DNA from: Calliopsis andreniformis
Lineage: Eukaryota > Arthropoda > Insecta > Hymenoptera > Andrenidae
Direction of reading: 5' to 3'
DNA: 64,000 bases
Assembly: GCF_051401765.1 (NCBI RefSeq)
Contig: NW_027480467.1
Span: 1,612,001-1,676,000, forward strand
The position numbers were made by a program, and so were the translations under genes. Each line of letters opens with the position of its first letter. Position 1 is the stretch's first letter. A model generated the notes under the pieces. The model was not told the DNA's origin and made no database searches. It was given only the letters and a program-made list of their open reading frames with translations. Below, piece after piece: positions 52,241 to 63,815 of the stretch.

Positions 52241-52849
52241 AAATCCTCAATCCTCAATCCTCAATCCTCAATCCTCATTCTTCAATCCTCAATACCCAAT
52301 CCTCAATCTTCAATCCTCAATCCTCAATCCTCAATTCTCAATCCTCAATCCTGAATCCTCAGACCTCAAACAGCACTACTCAACACTCAGTCCTCGTCCT
52401 CAATCCACAACCATCAATCCTCAATCCTCAACCTTCAATCGTCAATATTCAATCTTCAGTCCTCAATCCTCAATCCTCAATACTCAATCCTCAATCCTCA
52501 GTGTTCAATCCTCAATACCCAATCCTCAATCTTCAATCCTCAATCCTCAATCCTCAATCCCCAATCCTCAATCCTCAATCTTCAATCATCAATACTCAAT
52601 CTTCAATCCTCCACAATCAATATCCTATCCTAGATCCTCAATCCCCAATCCTCAATCGTTAATCCTCAATCTTCATACCTCAATCCCCAGTCCTGAATGC
52701 TCAATACTCAACCTTCAATCCTCAATCCACAATACTCAATCCTCAATACTCAATCTTCAAACCTCAATCCTCAATCCTCAATATTCAACACACAACCATC
52801 TACCATCAATTCTCAATACTCAACCATGAATTATCAATTCTCAATACTC

Positions 52850-53240
52850 AATGGAATATCCTGAATTCTCATGGTTCAATACTCAATCCACAATATTCAA
52901 TAATCAAATCTCAATCCGCAAACATCAATCCTCAACACTCTATCCTCAGCACTCAGTCCTCTCTCTTCAATCCTCCATCCCCAATCCTCTATCCCCAAGC
53001 GTCAAACCTCAATCCTCAATCCTCAACCGTCAATCCTCAGTCCTCAAACCTCAATTCCGAATCCTCAATCCTGAATGCTCAATCTTCATCCCTCAGTCCG
53101 CAAGTATCAATTGTCAATCCTCAATCCTCAATAGAATATCCTCAATTCACAGTTTTCAATACTGAATCCCCAATCTTCAATCTTCAAATCTCAATCCACA
53201 GACATCAATTCTCATCACTCAACCCTCAACACTCAGTCCT
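52850..53240. repeat. Island pair, alpha-2 then beta-2
   Basis: Fifth complete pair with 280-bp spacing. Confidence 0.85.
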
Positions 53241-54144
53241 CAGTCTTCAATCCTCAATCCTCAATCCTCAATCTTCAATCCTCCATACTCAATCTTCAAT
53301 CCTCAATCCTCAATCATCAATCCTCAATCCTCAATCCTCAGTCATCAATCCTCAATCTTCAATACTCAATCCTCAATCATCAATCCTCAATCCTCAATCC
53401 TCAATCCTCAATCCTCATTCCTCAAACCTCAGCCCTCAACCCTCAGTCCTCATCCTCAATTCTCAATTCTTAATCCTAAATCCTCAATCCTCAATCTTCA
53501 ATCCTCATTCCTCAATCCTCAATCCTCAGTCCTCTATCCACAATCATCAATCCTCAATCTTCAATACTCATTCCTCAATCCTCAATCCTCAACCCTCAAT
53601 ACTCTATCGTCAATCCTCACTCCTCACTCCTCAATCCTCAATCCTCAACCCTCAGCCCTCATCCTCAATCCTCAATCCTGAATCCCCAATCCTCAACGTT
53701 CAATCCTCAATCCTCAATACTCAATACTCAATCCTCAATCCTCAATGTTCAATCCGCAATACCCAATCCTCAATCATCAATCCTCAATCCTCAATCCTCA
53801 ATCCTCTATCCTCAATCCTCAATCCTCGGTCCTCAAACCTCAATCCTCAATACTCAATCTTCAATCATCAATACTCAATCTTCAATCCTCAATACTCAAT
53901 CCTCAATCCTCAATCCTCAATCCTCAATGTTCAATCCGCAATACCCAATCCTCAATCATCAATCCTCAATCCTCAATCCTCAATCCTCAATCCTCAATCC
54001 TCAATCCTCAATCCTCGGTCCTCAAACCTCAATCCTCAATACTCAATCTTCAATCATCAATACTCAATCTTCAATCCTCAATACTCAATCCTCAATCCTC
54101 AATCCTCATTCCTCAATCTTCAATCCTCAATCCTCAATCCTCAA

Positions 54145-55600
54145 TCCTCATTCCTCAAACCTCAATCCTCAACCCTAAGTCCTCATCCTCAATTCTCAAT
54201 GCTCAATCCTCAATCCTCAATTCTCACTCTTCAATCCACAATAATCAATCTCCAATCCTAGATCCTCAATCCCCAATCCTCAATCCTCAATCCTCAATCT
54301 TCAATCCTCAATCCCCAGTCCTCAATTCTCAATCCTCGATACTCGTCTTCAATCCTCAGTCCTCAATCCTCAATACTCAATCCTCAATCCTCAATATTCA
54401 ACACACAACCCTCAACCATCAATTCTCAATACTCAACCATCATTCCTCAAGTCTCAATACTCAATGGAATATCCTGAATTCTCCTGTTTCAATACTCAAT
54501 CCACAATATTCTATAATCAAATCTCAATCCTCAATCCTCAATCCTCAATCCTGAACCTTCAATCCTCAATACTCAAACTTCAATCCTCAATCCTCAATCC
54601 TCAATCCCCAGTCCCCAATCTTCAATCCTCAATGCTCAATAATCAATCCTCAATCCTCAGTCCTCAACCCTCGATCTTCAGCCCTCAACCCCAATCCTCA
54701 ATCCTCAATCCTCAATCCTCAATCCTCGAACCTCAATATTCTACACACAACCCTCAAACATCAATCCTCAATACTCAACTATCAATCCTCAGTTTTCAAT
54801 ACTCAATAGAATATCCTGAATTCTCAGGATTCTATACTCAATACACAATACTCAATCATCAAATCTCAATCCTCAATCATCAATCCTCAACACTCAATCC
54901 TCAAACATCTGTCCTCATTCTTCAATCCTCAATCCTCAATCCTCAATCCACTAACGTCAATCCTCTATCCTCAATCCTCAGTCCTCAGTCTTCAATCCTC
55001 AATACTCAATCTCCAATCCTCAGTCCTCAATCCTCAATCATCAATCCTCAATCCTGAATCTTCAATCCTCAACCCCAATCCTCAATCCTCAATCCTCAAT
55101 CCTCAATCCTCAATCCTCAATTCGCAATCCTCAACCCTCAGTCCCCGTCCTCAATCCTCATCCCTCAATCCTCAATCCTCAATCCCCAATCCTCAATCCT
55201 CAATCCTCAATCATCAACACTCAATCTTCAATCCTCAATCCTCAATCCTTGATCCTCGATCCTCAGTCCTCAATCTTCAATCCTCAATCTCCTATCCTCA
55301 ATCCTCAATCCTCAATCCTCAGTCATGAATGCTCAATCTTCAATACTCAATCCTCAATCCTCAATCCTCAATCCTCAATCCTCAATCCTCAATCCTCAAT
55401 TCTCAATCCTCATTCCTCAAACCTCAATCCTCAACCCTCAGTCCTCATCCTCAATTCTCAATACTCAATACTCAATCCTCAATTCTCAATCATCAATCCA
55501 CAATAATCAATCTCCAATCCTAGATCCTCAATCCCCAATCCTCAATCCTTAATCCTCAATCTTCAATCCTCAATCCCCAGTCATCAATCTTCAATCCTCA
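54145..55600. repeat. HOR family II, partial third unit
   Basis: Restarts the family II unit 5,941 bp after copy B (alpha-4 at 48522/54463, gamma-1 at 48864/54805). The beta-5 island region of copy B is absent here. Near 55.64 kb the array switches to the 16,778-bp long-range copy. Confidence 0.8.
54463..54915. repeat. Island pair, truncated alpha-4 then gamma-1
   Basis: Third copy of the pair. Alpha-4 reads AATTCTCCTGTTTC where the others have AATTCTCATGTTTC. Confidence 0.85.
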
Positions 55601-55829
55601 ATGCTCAAACCTCAATCCTCAATCCTCAATCCTCAATCCTCAATCCTCAATCTTCAATCCTCAATCCTCATTCCTCAGACCTCAATCCTCAACCCTCAAT
55701 CCTCATCCACAATTCTCAATTCTCTATCCTCAATCCTCAATTCTCAATCTTCAATCCTCAATATTCAACACACAACCCTCAACCATCAATCCACAATACT
55801 CACCCATCAATCGTCAAATCCCAATACTC

Positions 55830-56220
55830 AATAGAATATCCGGAATTCTCATGGTTCAATACTCAATCCACAATATTCAATAATCAAATCTCGATCCTCA
55901 AACATCAATTCTCAACACTCAATCCTCAACACTCTGTCCTCTCTCTTCAATCCTCCATCCTCAATCCTCTATCCTCAAGCGTCAATCCTCAATCCTCAAT
56001 CATCATACCACAATCCTCAGACCTCAAACCACAATTCCGTATCCTCAATCCTGAATGCTCAATCTTCATCCCTCAGTCCGCAACAATCAGTTGCCAATCC
56101 TCAATGCTCAATAGAATATCATCAATTCACAGTTTTCAATACTCAATCCCCAATCTTCTATCTTCAAATCTCAATCCACAACCATCAACTCTCATCACTC
56201 TACCCTCAACACTCAGTCCT
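55830..56220. repeat. Island pair, alpha-5 then beta-5
   Basis: Copy of 39052-39442. Variants include TCGTCAAATCCC before alpha-5 and ACAACCATCAAC in beta-5. Confidence 0.85.
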
Positions 56221-56507
56221 CATTCTTCAATCCTCAATCCTCAATCCACAAGCTTCAATCCTCAATACTCAAACTTCAATCCTCAATCCTCAATCCTCAA
56301 TCCTCAAACCTCACTCCTCAACCGTTAGTCCTCGTCCTCAATCCTCAAACGTCAACCCTCAATCCTCAATCTTCAATCATCAATACTCAATCTTCAATCC
56401 TCAATCCTCAATCTTCAATCCTCAATCCTCAATCCTCAATATTCAACACACAACCCTCAACCATCAATTATCAATACTCAACCATCAATACTCAATTCTC
56501 AATACTC

Positions 56508-57128
56508 AATAGAATATCCTGAATTCTCATGGTTCCATACTCAATCCACAATATTCAATAATCAAATCTCAATCCTCAAACATCAGTTCTCAACACTCTA
56601 TCCTCAAGACTCAGTCCTCTCTCTTCAATCCTCCATCCTCAATCCTCAATCCTCATGTGTCAATCCTCAATCCTCAATCCTCAACCCTCAATTCTCAGTC
56701 CTCAAACCTCAATCCCGTATCCTCAATCCTGAATTCTCAATCTTCAGACCTCAGTCCTCAACAATCAATTGTCAATCCTCAATCTTCAATAGAATATCCT
56801 CAATTCACAGTTTTCAATACTCAATCCCCATTCTTCAATCTTCAAATCTCAAAACACAAACATCAATTCCCATCACGCAACCCTCAACACTCAGTCGTCA
56901 ATCATCAATCCTCAATCCTCAATCCTCAATCCTCAGTCCTCAATCCTCAATATTCAACAAACAACACTGAACCATCAATCCTCAATACTCAACCATCAAT
57001 CCTCAATTTTCAGTACTCAATAGAATATCCTGAATTCTCAGTTTTCAATACTCAATCCTCAATCTTCAATCTTCAAGTCTCCATCCACAAACATCAATTC
57101 TCATCACTCAACCCTCAACACTCAGTCC
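56508..57128. repeat. Island triplet: alpha-7, beta-6, gamma-2
   Basis: Cores at 56508, 56788 and 57019, each exactly 16,778 bp after its partner. Confidence 0.86.
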
Positions 57129-57619
57129 TGAATCTTCAATGCTCAATCCTCAATCCTCAATCTTCAATCCTCAGTACTCAATCTTCAATCCTCAATCCTC
57201 AATCCTCAATCCTCAATCCTCAATCCTCAATCCTCAATCCTCAGTCCTCAATCCACAATTATCAATCCTCAATCTTCCATACTCATTCCTCAATCCTCAA
57301 TCCTCAATCCTCAATACTCAATCTTCAATCCTCAATCCTCAATCCTCAATCCTCAACCCTCAGCGATCATCCTCAATCCTCAATCCTGAATCCCCAATCC
57401 TCAATGTTCAATCCTCAATACTCAGACATCAATCATCAATCCTCAATACTCAATCCTCAATCCTCAATCCTCAATCATCAATCCTCAATCCTCAATCATC
57501 AACCTTCAATACTCAATACTCAATCTTCAATCCTCAATACTCAATCCTCAATATTCAACACACAACCATTAACCATCAATTCTCAATACTCAACCATCAA
57601 TCCTCAATTCTCAATACTC

Positions 57620-57729
57620 AATAGAATATCCTGAATTCTCATGATTCAATACTCAATCCACAATATTCTATAATCAAATGTCGATCCTCAAACATCAATT
57701 CTCAACACTCAATCCTCAACACGCGGTCC
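57620..57729. repeat. Island, alpha-7 variant
   Basis: CTCATGATTC and ACACGCGGTCC as at 40842, with CAAATGTCGATCC as a private change. The beta-2 partner of 40842 is not present because the duplicated block ends near 57815. Confidence 0.84.
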
Positions 57730-58307
57730 TCTCTCTTCAATCCTCCATCCCCAATCCTCTATCCCCAAGCGTCAAACCTCAATCCTCAATCCTCAACCGT
57801 CAATCCTCAGTCCTCATCCTCAATTCTCAATGCTCAATCCTCAATCCTTAATTCTCAATCATCAATCCTCAACAATCAATCTCCAATCCTAGATCCTGAA
57901 TCCCCAATCCTCAATCCTTAACCCTCAATCTTCAATCCACAATCCCCAGTCCTCAATCTTCATTCGTCAATCCTTAATCCTCAATCCTCAATCCTCAGTC
58001 CTGAGTCCTCAACCTTCAATCCTCAATACTCAATCTCCAATCCTCAATCCTCAACAATCAATCCTTAATCCTCAATCCTGAATCTTCAATCCTCCATCCT
58101 CAATACCCAAACCTCAATCTTCATACCTCAATCCTCAATCCTCAGTCCTCAATTCTCAACCGTCAGTCCCCAATCCCCAACCCTCAGTCCTCGTCCTCAA
58201 TCCCCAACACTCAAACCTCAATCCTCAATATTCAATAATCAATACTCAATCTTCAATCCTCAATCCTCAATCCTCAAGCCTCAATCCTCAATCCTCAATC
58301 CTCAATA

Positions 58308-59040
58308 TTCAAACCTCAATCCTCAACCGTCAGTCCTCGTCCTCAATCCTCAACCTTCAATCCTCAAACATCAATTCTCAACACTCAATCCTCAACACTC
58401 AGTCCTCTCTCTTCAATCCTCCATGCTCAATCCTCAATCCTCAAGAGTCAATCCTCAATCCTCAATCCTCAAACCTCAATTCTCAGTCCTCAAACCTCAA
58501 TCCCGAATCCTCAACACTGAATCCTCAATCCTCACACATCAATCCACAATCCTCAATCCTCAATCCTCATTCTTCAATCCTCAATCCTCAATCCTCAATC
58601 TGCAATCCTCAATACTCAATCCTCAATCCTCAATCGTCAATCCTCAAACCCCAATCCTCTATCATCAATACTCAATCCTCAATCCTCAATCCTCAATCCT
58701 CAATCCTCAATACTCAATCTTCAATCCTCAGTACTCAATCTTCAACCTTCAATCCTCAATCCTCAATCCTCAATCCTCAATCCGCAATCCTCAGTCTTCA
58801 ATCCTCAATACTCATTCTTCAATCCTCAATCCTCAATCCTAAAATCCTCAATCCTCAATATTCAGCACACAACACACAACCACCAATCCTCAATGCTCAA
58901 CCATCAATGCTCAATTCTCAATACTCAATAGAATATCCTGAATTCTCAGTTTTCAATACCCAGTCCTCAATCTTTATTATTCAAGTCTCCATCCACAAAC
59001 ATCTATTCTCATCACTCAACCCTCAACACTCAGTCCTCAA
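58308..59040. repeat. Family IV module, copy 3
   Basis: Third copy of the module at 42131 and 46256, including CACACATCAATCC, TCCTAAAA and AACACACAACCACC, and ending with a gamma-2 island. Confidence 0.72.
58927..59037. repeat. Island, gamma-2
   Basis: CCCAGTCCTC and TTTATTATTCAAGTC. Closest to 42749 and 46881. Confidence 0.83.
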
Positions 59041-59185
59041 TCCTCAATCCTCAATCCTCAGTCCTCAATCCTCAACCCTCAATCCTCAATCCTCGGTCCT
59101 CAAACCTCAATCCTGAATCCTCAATCCTGAATCCTCAATCTTCAGACCTCAGTCCTCATGAATCAGTTGTCAATTCTCAATCCTC

Positions 59186-59296
59186 AATAGAATATCATCA
59201 ATTCACTGTGCTCAATACCCAATACTCAATCTGCAATCTCCAAATCTCTATCCACAAACATCAATTCTCATCACTCAAACCTCAACACTCAGTCCC
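59186..59296. repeat. Island, beta-3
   Basis: CACTGTGCTC form without a following beta-1. The spacer then switches to family V sequence near 59450. Confidence 0.83.
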
Positions 59297-59647
59297 CAAT
59301 CCTCAATCTTCAATCCTCAATCATCAATCCTCAATCCTCAATCCTCAATCTTCAATCCTCAATACTCAATCTTCAATCCTCAATCCTCAATACTCAATCC
59401 TCAGTCCTCATTCTTCAATCCTCAATACCCAATCCTCAATCTTCAATCCTCATTCCTCAATCCTCAATCCTCAGTCCTCTATCCACAATCATCAATCCTC
59501 AATCTTCAATACACATTTCTCAATCCTCAATCCTCAATCCTCAATACTCAAACTTCAATCCTCAACACTCAAAGCTCAATCTTCAATCCTCAATGCTAAA
59601 TCTTCAATCCTGAATACTCAACCATCAATCCTCAATTCTCAATACTC

Positions 59648-59690
59648 AATAGAATATCCTGAATTCTCAGTATTCAATTCTCAAACCCCA
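59648..59690. repeat. Island stub
   Basis: AATAGAATATCCTGAATTC, CAGTATTC, then plain units. Only the first few heptamers of a gamma-type core remain. Confidence 0.75.
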
Positions 59691-60580
59691 ATCCTCAACC
59701 CTCAGCCCTCATCCTCCATCCTCAATCCTCAATCCTCAATCCTCAATCCTCAATCCTCAATCCTCAGTCCTCAGTCCTCAGTCTTCAATATTCTATCCTC
59801 AATCCTCAATCCTCAATCCTCAATACTCAATCTTCAATCCTCAAACCTCAATCCTCAATCCTCAACCATCAGCCCTCACCCTCAATCCTCAATCCTGAAT
59901 CCTCAATCCTCAATCTTCAATCCTCAATACTCAGTCTTCAATCCTCAATCCTCAATCCTCAATCCTCAGTCCTCAATCCACAATCATCAATCCTCAATCT
60001 TCAATACACATTCCTCAATCCTCAAACCTCAAACCTCAATCCTCAATACTCATTCTTCAATCCTCAATCCTCAATCCTCAATCCTCAATCCTCAACCCTC
60101 AGCCCTCATCCTCAATCCTCAATCCTGAATCCCCAATCCTCAATGTTCAATCCTCAATCGTCAATACTCAATCCTCAATCCTCAATCATCAATCCTCAAT
60201 ACTCAACCATCAATCCTCAATCCTCAATCCCCAATCCTCAATCCTCAATCCTCAATCGTCAGTCTTCAATACTCAATACTCAATCTGCAATCCTCAGACC
60301 TCAATCCTCAATCCTCAATCCTCATTCTTCAGTCCTCAATGCCCAATCCACAATCTTCAACCCTCAATCCTCAATCCTCAATTCTCAATCCTCAATCCTC
60401 AGTCCACAGCCCTCAATCCTCAATCCCCAACCCTCAGCCATCATCCTCAATCATCAATCCTCGTTCCTCAATCCTCAATCCTCAATCCTCAATCCTCAAT
60501 AGTCAATCTCCAACCCTAGATCCTCAATCCCGAATACTCAATCCTTAATCCACAACCTTCAATCCTCAATCCTCAATCCT

Positions 60581-60830
60581 CATTCCTCAAACCTGAATCC
60601 TCAACCCTCAGTCCTCATCCTCCATCCTCAATCCTCAATCCTCAATCCTCAACTTTCAATCCTCAATACTCAACATTCGATCCTCAATCCTCAGTTCTCA
60701 ATCCTCATTCCTCAAACCTCAATCCTCAACCCTCAGTCCTCATCCTCCATCCTCAATTCTCAATCCTCAATCCTCAACTTTCAATCCTCAATACTCAACA
60801 TTCGATCCTCAATCCTCAGTCCTCAATCCT
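60581..60830. repeat. Short tandem duplication, period 125
   Basis: CATTCCTCAAACC starts at 60581 and 60706. Both copies continue through CATCCTCCATCC to AACATTCGATCC. The period of 125 is 17 heptamers plus one hexamer, the hexamer being the TCATCC slip. Confidence 0.8.
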
Positions 60831-61079
60831 CAAACCTCAATCCACAGTCCTCAATCCTCAATCCTCAATCCTCATACCTCAATCCTCAAACGCCAATCCT
60901 CGTCCTCAATCCTCAATTCTCAATCCTCTATACTCAATCTTCAATCCTCAATCCTCAATCCTCAAACCTCAATCCTCAACTCTCAGCCCTCATCCTCAGT
61001 CCTCAATCCTCAATCCTCAATCCTCAATCCTCAATCCTCCACCCTCAATTCTCAATCCCCAATCCTCAGTCCTCAAGCC

Positions 61080-61800
61080 TCAAACCTCAATCCTCAACCC
61101 TCAGCCATCATCCTCAATCCTCAATCCTCGTTCCTCAATCCTCAATCCTCAATCCTCAATCCTCAATAGTCAATCTCCAATCCTAGATCCTCAATCCCCA
61201 ATCCTCAATCCTTAATCCTCAATCTTCAATCCTCAATCCTCAATCCTCAATCTTCAATACTCAATCCACAATCCTCAATCCTCAATCCTCAATACTCAAT
61301 CTTCAATCCTCAATCCGCAATCCTCAATCCTCAACCCTCAGCCCTCATCCTCAATCCTCAATCCTGAATCCTCAATCCTCAATCTTCAATCCTCAATACT
61401 CAGTCTTCAATCCTCAATCCTCAATCCTCAATCCTCAGTCCTCAATCCCCAATCCTCAATCCTTAATCCTCAATCTTCAATCCTCAATCCTCAATCCTCA
61501 ATCCCCAATCCTCAATCCTTAATCCTCAATCTTCAATCCTCAATCGTCAATCCTCAATCTTCAATACTCTATCCTCAATCCTCAATCCTCAATCCTCAAT
61601 ACTCAATCTTCAATCCTCAATTCTCAATCCTCAATCCTCAACCATCAGCCCTCATCCTAAGTCCTCAATCCTGAATCCTCAATCCTCAATCTTCAATCCT
61701 CAATACTCAGTCTTCAATACTCAATCCTCAATCCTCAATCCTCAGTCCTCAATCCACAATCATCAATCCTCAATCTTCAATACTCATTCCTCAATCCTCA
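61080..61800. repeat. Family V spacer block, copy 1
   Basis: Contains TCGTTCCTC (G at 61130), AATAGTCAATCTCC, CTAGATCCTC and a CAATCCACAATCATC marker. It is repeated about 2073 bp downstream. Confidence 0.72.
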
Positions 61801-62036
61801 AACCTCAATCCTCAATACTCATTCTTCAATCCTCAATCCTCAATCCTCAATCTTCAGTACTGAATCCTCAATCCTCAATCCTCAATCCTCAATCCTCAAT
61901 CCTCAACCCTCAGCCCTCATCCTCAATCCTCAATCCTGAATCCTCAATCATCAGTCCTCAATCGTCAATACTCAATCCTCAATCCTCAAACCTCAATCCT
62001 CAATACTCAACCATCAATCCTAAATTCTCAATACTC

Positions 62037-62075
62037 AATAGAATATACTGAATTCTCAGGATTCAATACTCAAAC
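62037..62075. repeat. Island stub
   Basis: AATAGAATATACTGAATTC then CAGGATTCAATAC (gamma-1-like GGATTC). Truncated at ACTCAAACC, like the other stubs in this region. Confidence 0.75.
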
Positions 62076-62406
62076 CTCAATCCTCAGCCCTCAGCCCTCA
62101 TCCTCCGTCCTCAATCCTCAATCCTCAATCCTCAATCTTCAATCCTCAATGCTCAATCCTCAATCCTCAATCCTCAGTCATCAGTCCTCAATCATCAATC
62201 CTCAAACCTCAATCCTCAACCATCAGTCCTCGTCCTCAATCCTCAACCCTCAATCCTCAATCCTCAATCTTCAATCATCAATACTCAATCTTCAATCCTC
62301 AATCCTCAATCCTCAATCCTAAAATCCTCAATCCTCAATATTCAACACACAACCCTCAACCATCAATCCTCAATACTCAACCATCAATACTCAATTTTCA
62401 ATACTC

Positions 62407-62517
62407 AATAGAATATCCTGAATTCTCAGTTTTCAATACTCAATCCTCAATCTTCAAACTTCATGTCTCCATCCACAAACATCAATCCTCATCACTCAAC
62501 CCACAACACTGAGTCCT
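62407..62517. repeat. Island, gamma-2
   Basis: Full-length core with TTCAAACTTCATGTC and CCCACAACACTGAGTC. This is the last complete island in the window. Confidence 0.82.
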
Positions 62518-63029
62518 CAATCTTCAATCCTCAATCCTCAATACTCAATCCTCAGTCCTCAGTCCTCAATCTTCAATACTCAATGCTCAATCCTAAAATC
62601 CTCAATCCTCAATCCTCAATCATTAATCCTCAATCGTCAATACTCAATCCTCAATCCTCAATCCTCAATCCTCAATACTCAATCTTCAATACTCAATCGT
62701 CAATCCTCAGGCCTCAATTCTCAATCGTCAATCCTCGTTCCTCAATCCTCAACCCTCAGCCCTCATCCTCAATCCTCAATCCTGAATCCTCAATACTCAA
62801 TCTTCAATCCTCAATACTCAGTCTTCAATCCTCAATCCTCAATCCTCAATCCTCAGTCCTCAATCCACAATCATCAATCCTCAATCTTCAATACTCATTC
62901 CTCAATCCTCAATCCTCAATCCTCAATACTCAATCTTCAATCCTCAACACTCAAACCTCAATCTTCAATCCTCAATACTCAATCTTCGATTCTCAACTCT
63001 CAATCCTCAATCCTCAATACCCAATACTC

Positions 63030-63068
63030 GATAGAATATCCTGAATTCTCAGTATTCAATACTCAAAC
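63030..63068. repeat. Island stub
   Basis: GATAGAATATCCTGAATTC, CAGTATTCAATAC, then ACTCAAACC. Confidence 0.75.
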
Positions 63069-63154
63069 CTCAATCCTCAACCCTCAGCCCTCATCCTCCA
63101 CCCTCAATCCTCAATCCTCAACCCTCAATCCTCAATCCTCAGTCCTCAGTCCTC

Positions 63155-63570
63155 AAACCTCAATCCTCAACCCTCAGCCATCGTCCTCAATCCTCAATCC
63201 TCGTTCCTCAATCCTCAATCCTCAATCCTCAATCCTCAATAGTCAATCTCCAATCCTAGATCCTCAATCCCCAATCCTCAATCCTTAATCCTCAATCTTC
63301 AATCCTCAATCCTCAATCCTCAATCTTCAATACTCAATCCACAACCCTCAATCCTCAATCCTCAATACTCAATCTTCAATCCTCAATCCGCAATCCTCAA
63401 TCCTCAACCCTCAGCCCTCATCCTCAATCCTCAATCCTGAATCCTCAATCCTCAATCTTCAATCCTCAATACTCAGTCTTCAATCCTCAATCCTCAATCC
63501 TCAATCCTCAGTCCTCAATCCACAATCATCAATCCTCAATCTTCAATACTCATTCCTCAATCCTCAATCC
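63155..63570. repeat. Family V spacer block, copy 2
   Basis: Repeat of the block near 61080 (TCGTTCCTC with G at 63203). It is shorter because the tandem internal spacer duplicates at 61440-61560 are absent here. Confidence 0.72.
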
Positions 63571-63775
63571 TCAATCCTCAATACTCAATAGTCAATCTTC
63601 GATCCTCAATCCTCAACCCTCAATCATCAATCCTCAATCTTCTACACTCAATCCTCAATCGTCAATCCTCAATCCTGAATCATCAATCCTCAATCTTCAA
63701 TACTCAATCCTCAATCCTCAATCCTCAATCCTCAATCCTCAATACTCAACCATCGATCCTCAATTCCCAATACTC

Positions 63776-63815
63776 AATAGAATATCCTGGATTCTCAGTA
63801 TTCAATACTCAAACC
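63776..63815. repeat. Island stub
   Basis: AATAGAATATCCTGGATTC, CAGTATTCAATAC, then ACTCAAACC. The EcoRI site is lost by A to G. Confidence 0.75.

Larger units (their letters stand above)
48310..54120. repeat. HOR family II, full unit (copy B)
   Basis: Second complete family II unit, about 26-27 kb from copy A. It carries an extra beta-5 island at 49492 in a stretch between gamma-1 and the core that copy A lacks, which accounts for its greater length. Confidence 0.8.
55638..57815. repeat. Long-range duplicated block, copy 2 (offset 16,778)
   Basis: Copy of 38860-41037 with constant spacing. At its 3' end, near 57811, it jumps to sequence matching 43681 onward (offset 14130: TCCTCATCCTCAATTC, later CATTCG). 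This is a second recombination junction. Confidence 0.88.

Noticed and set aside
1430..63815. CRISPR-like array (islands as repeats, heptamer runs as spacers)
   Set aside because: The spacers are not unique, vary from hundreds to over a thousand bp, and are made of the same satellite unit. No cas-like gene is present.
1430..63815. Islands as inserted transposable elements
   Set aside because: Cores divide into 16 in-register heptamers, with no terminal inverted repeats, target-site duplications or coding capacity. They are diverged satellite units.
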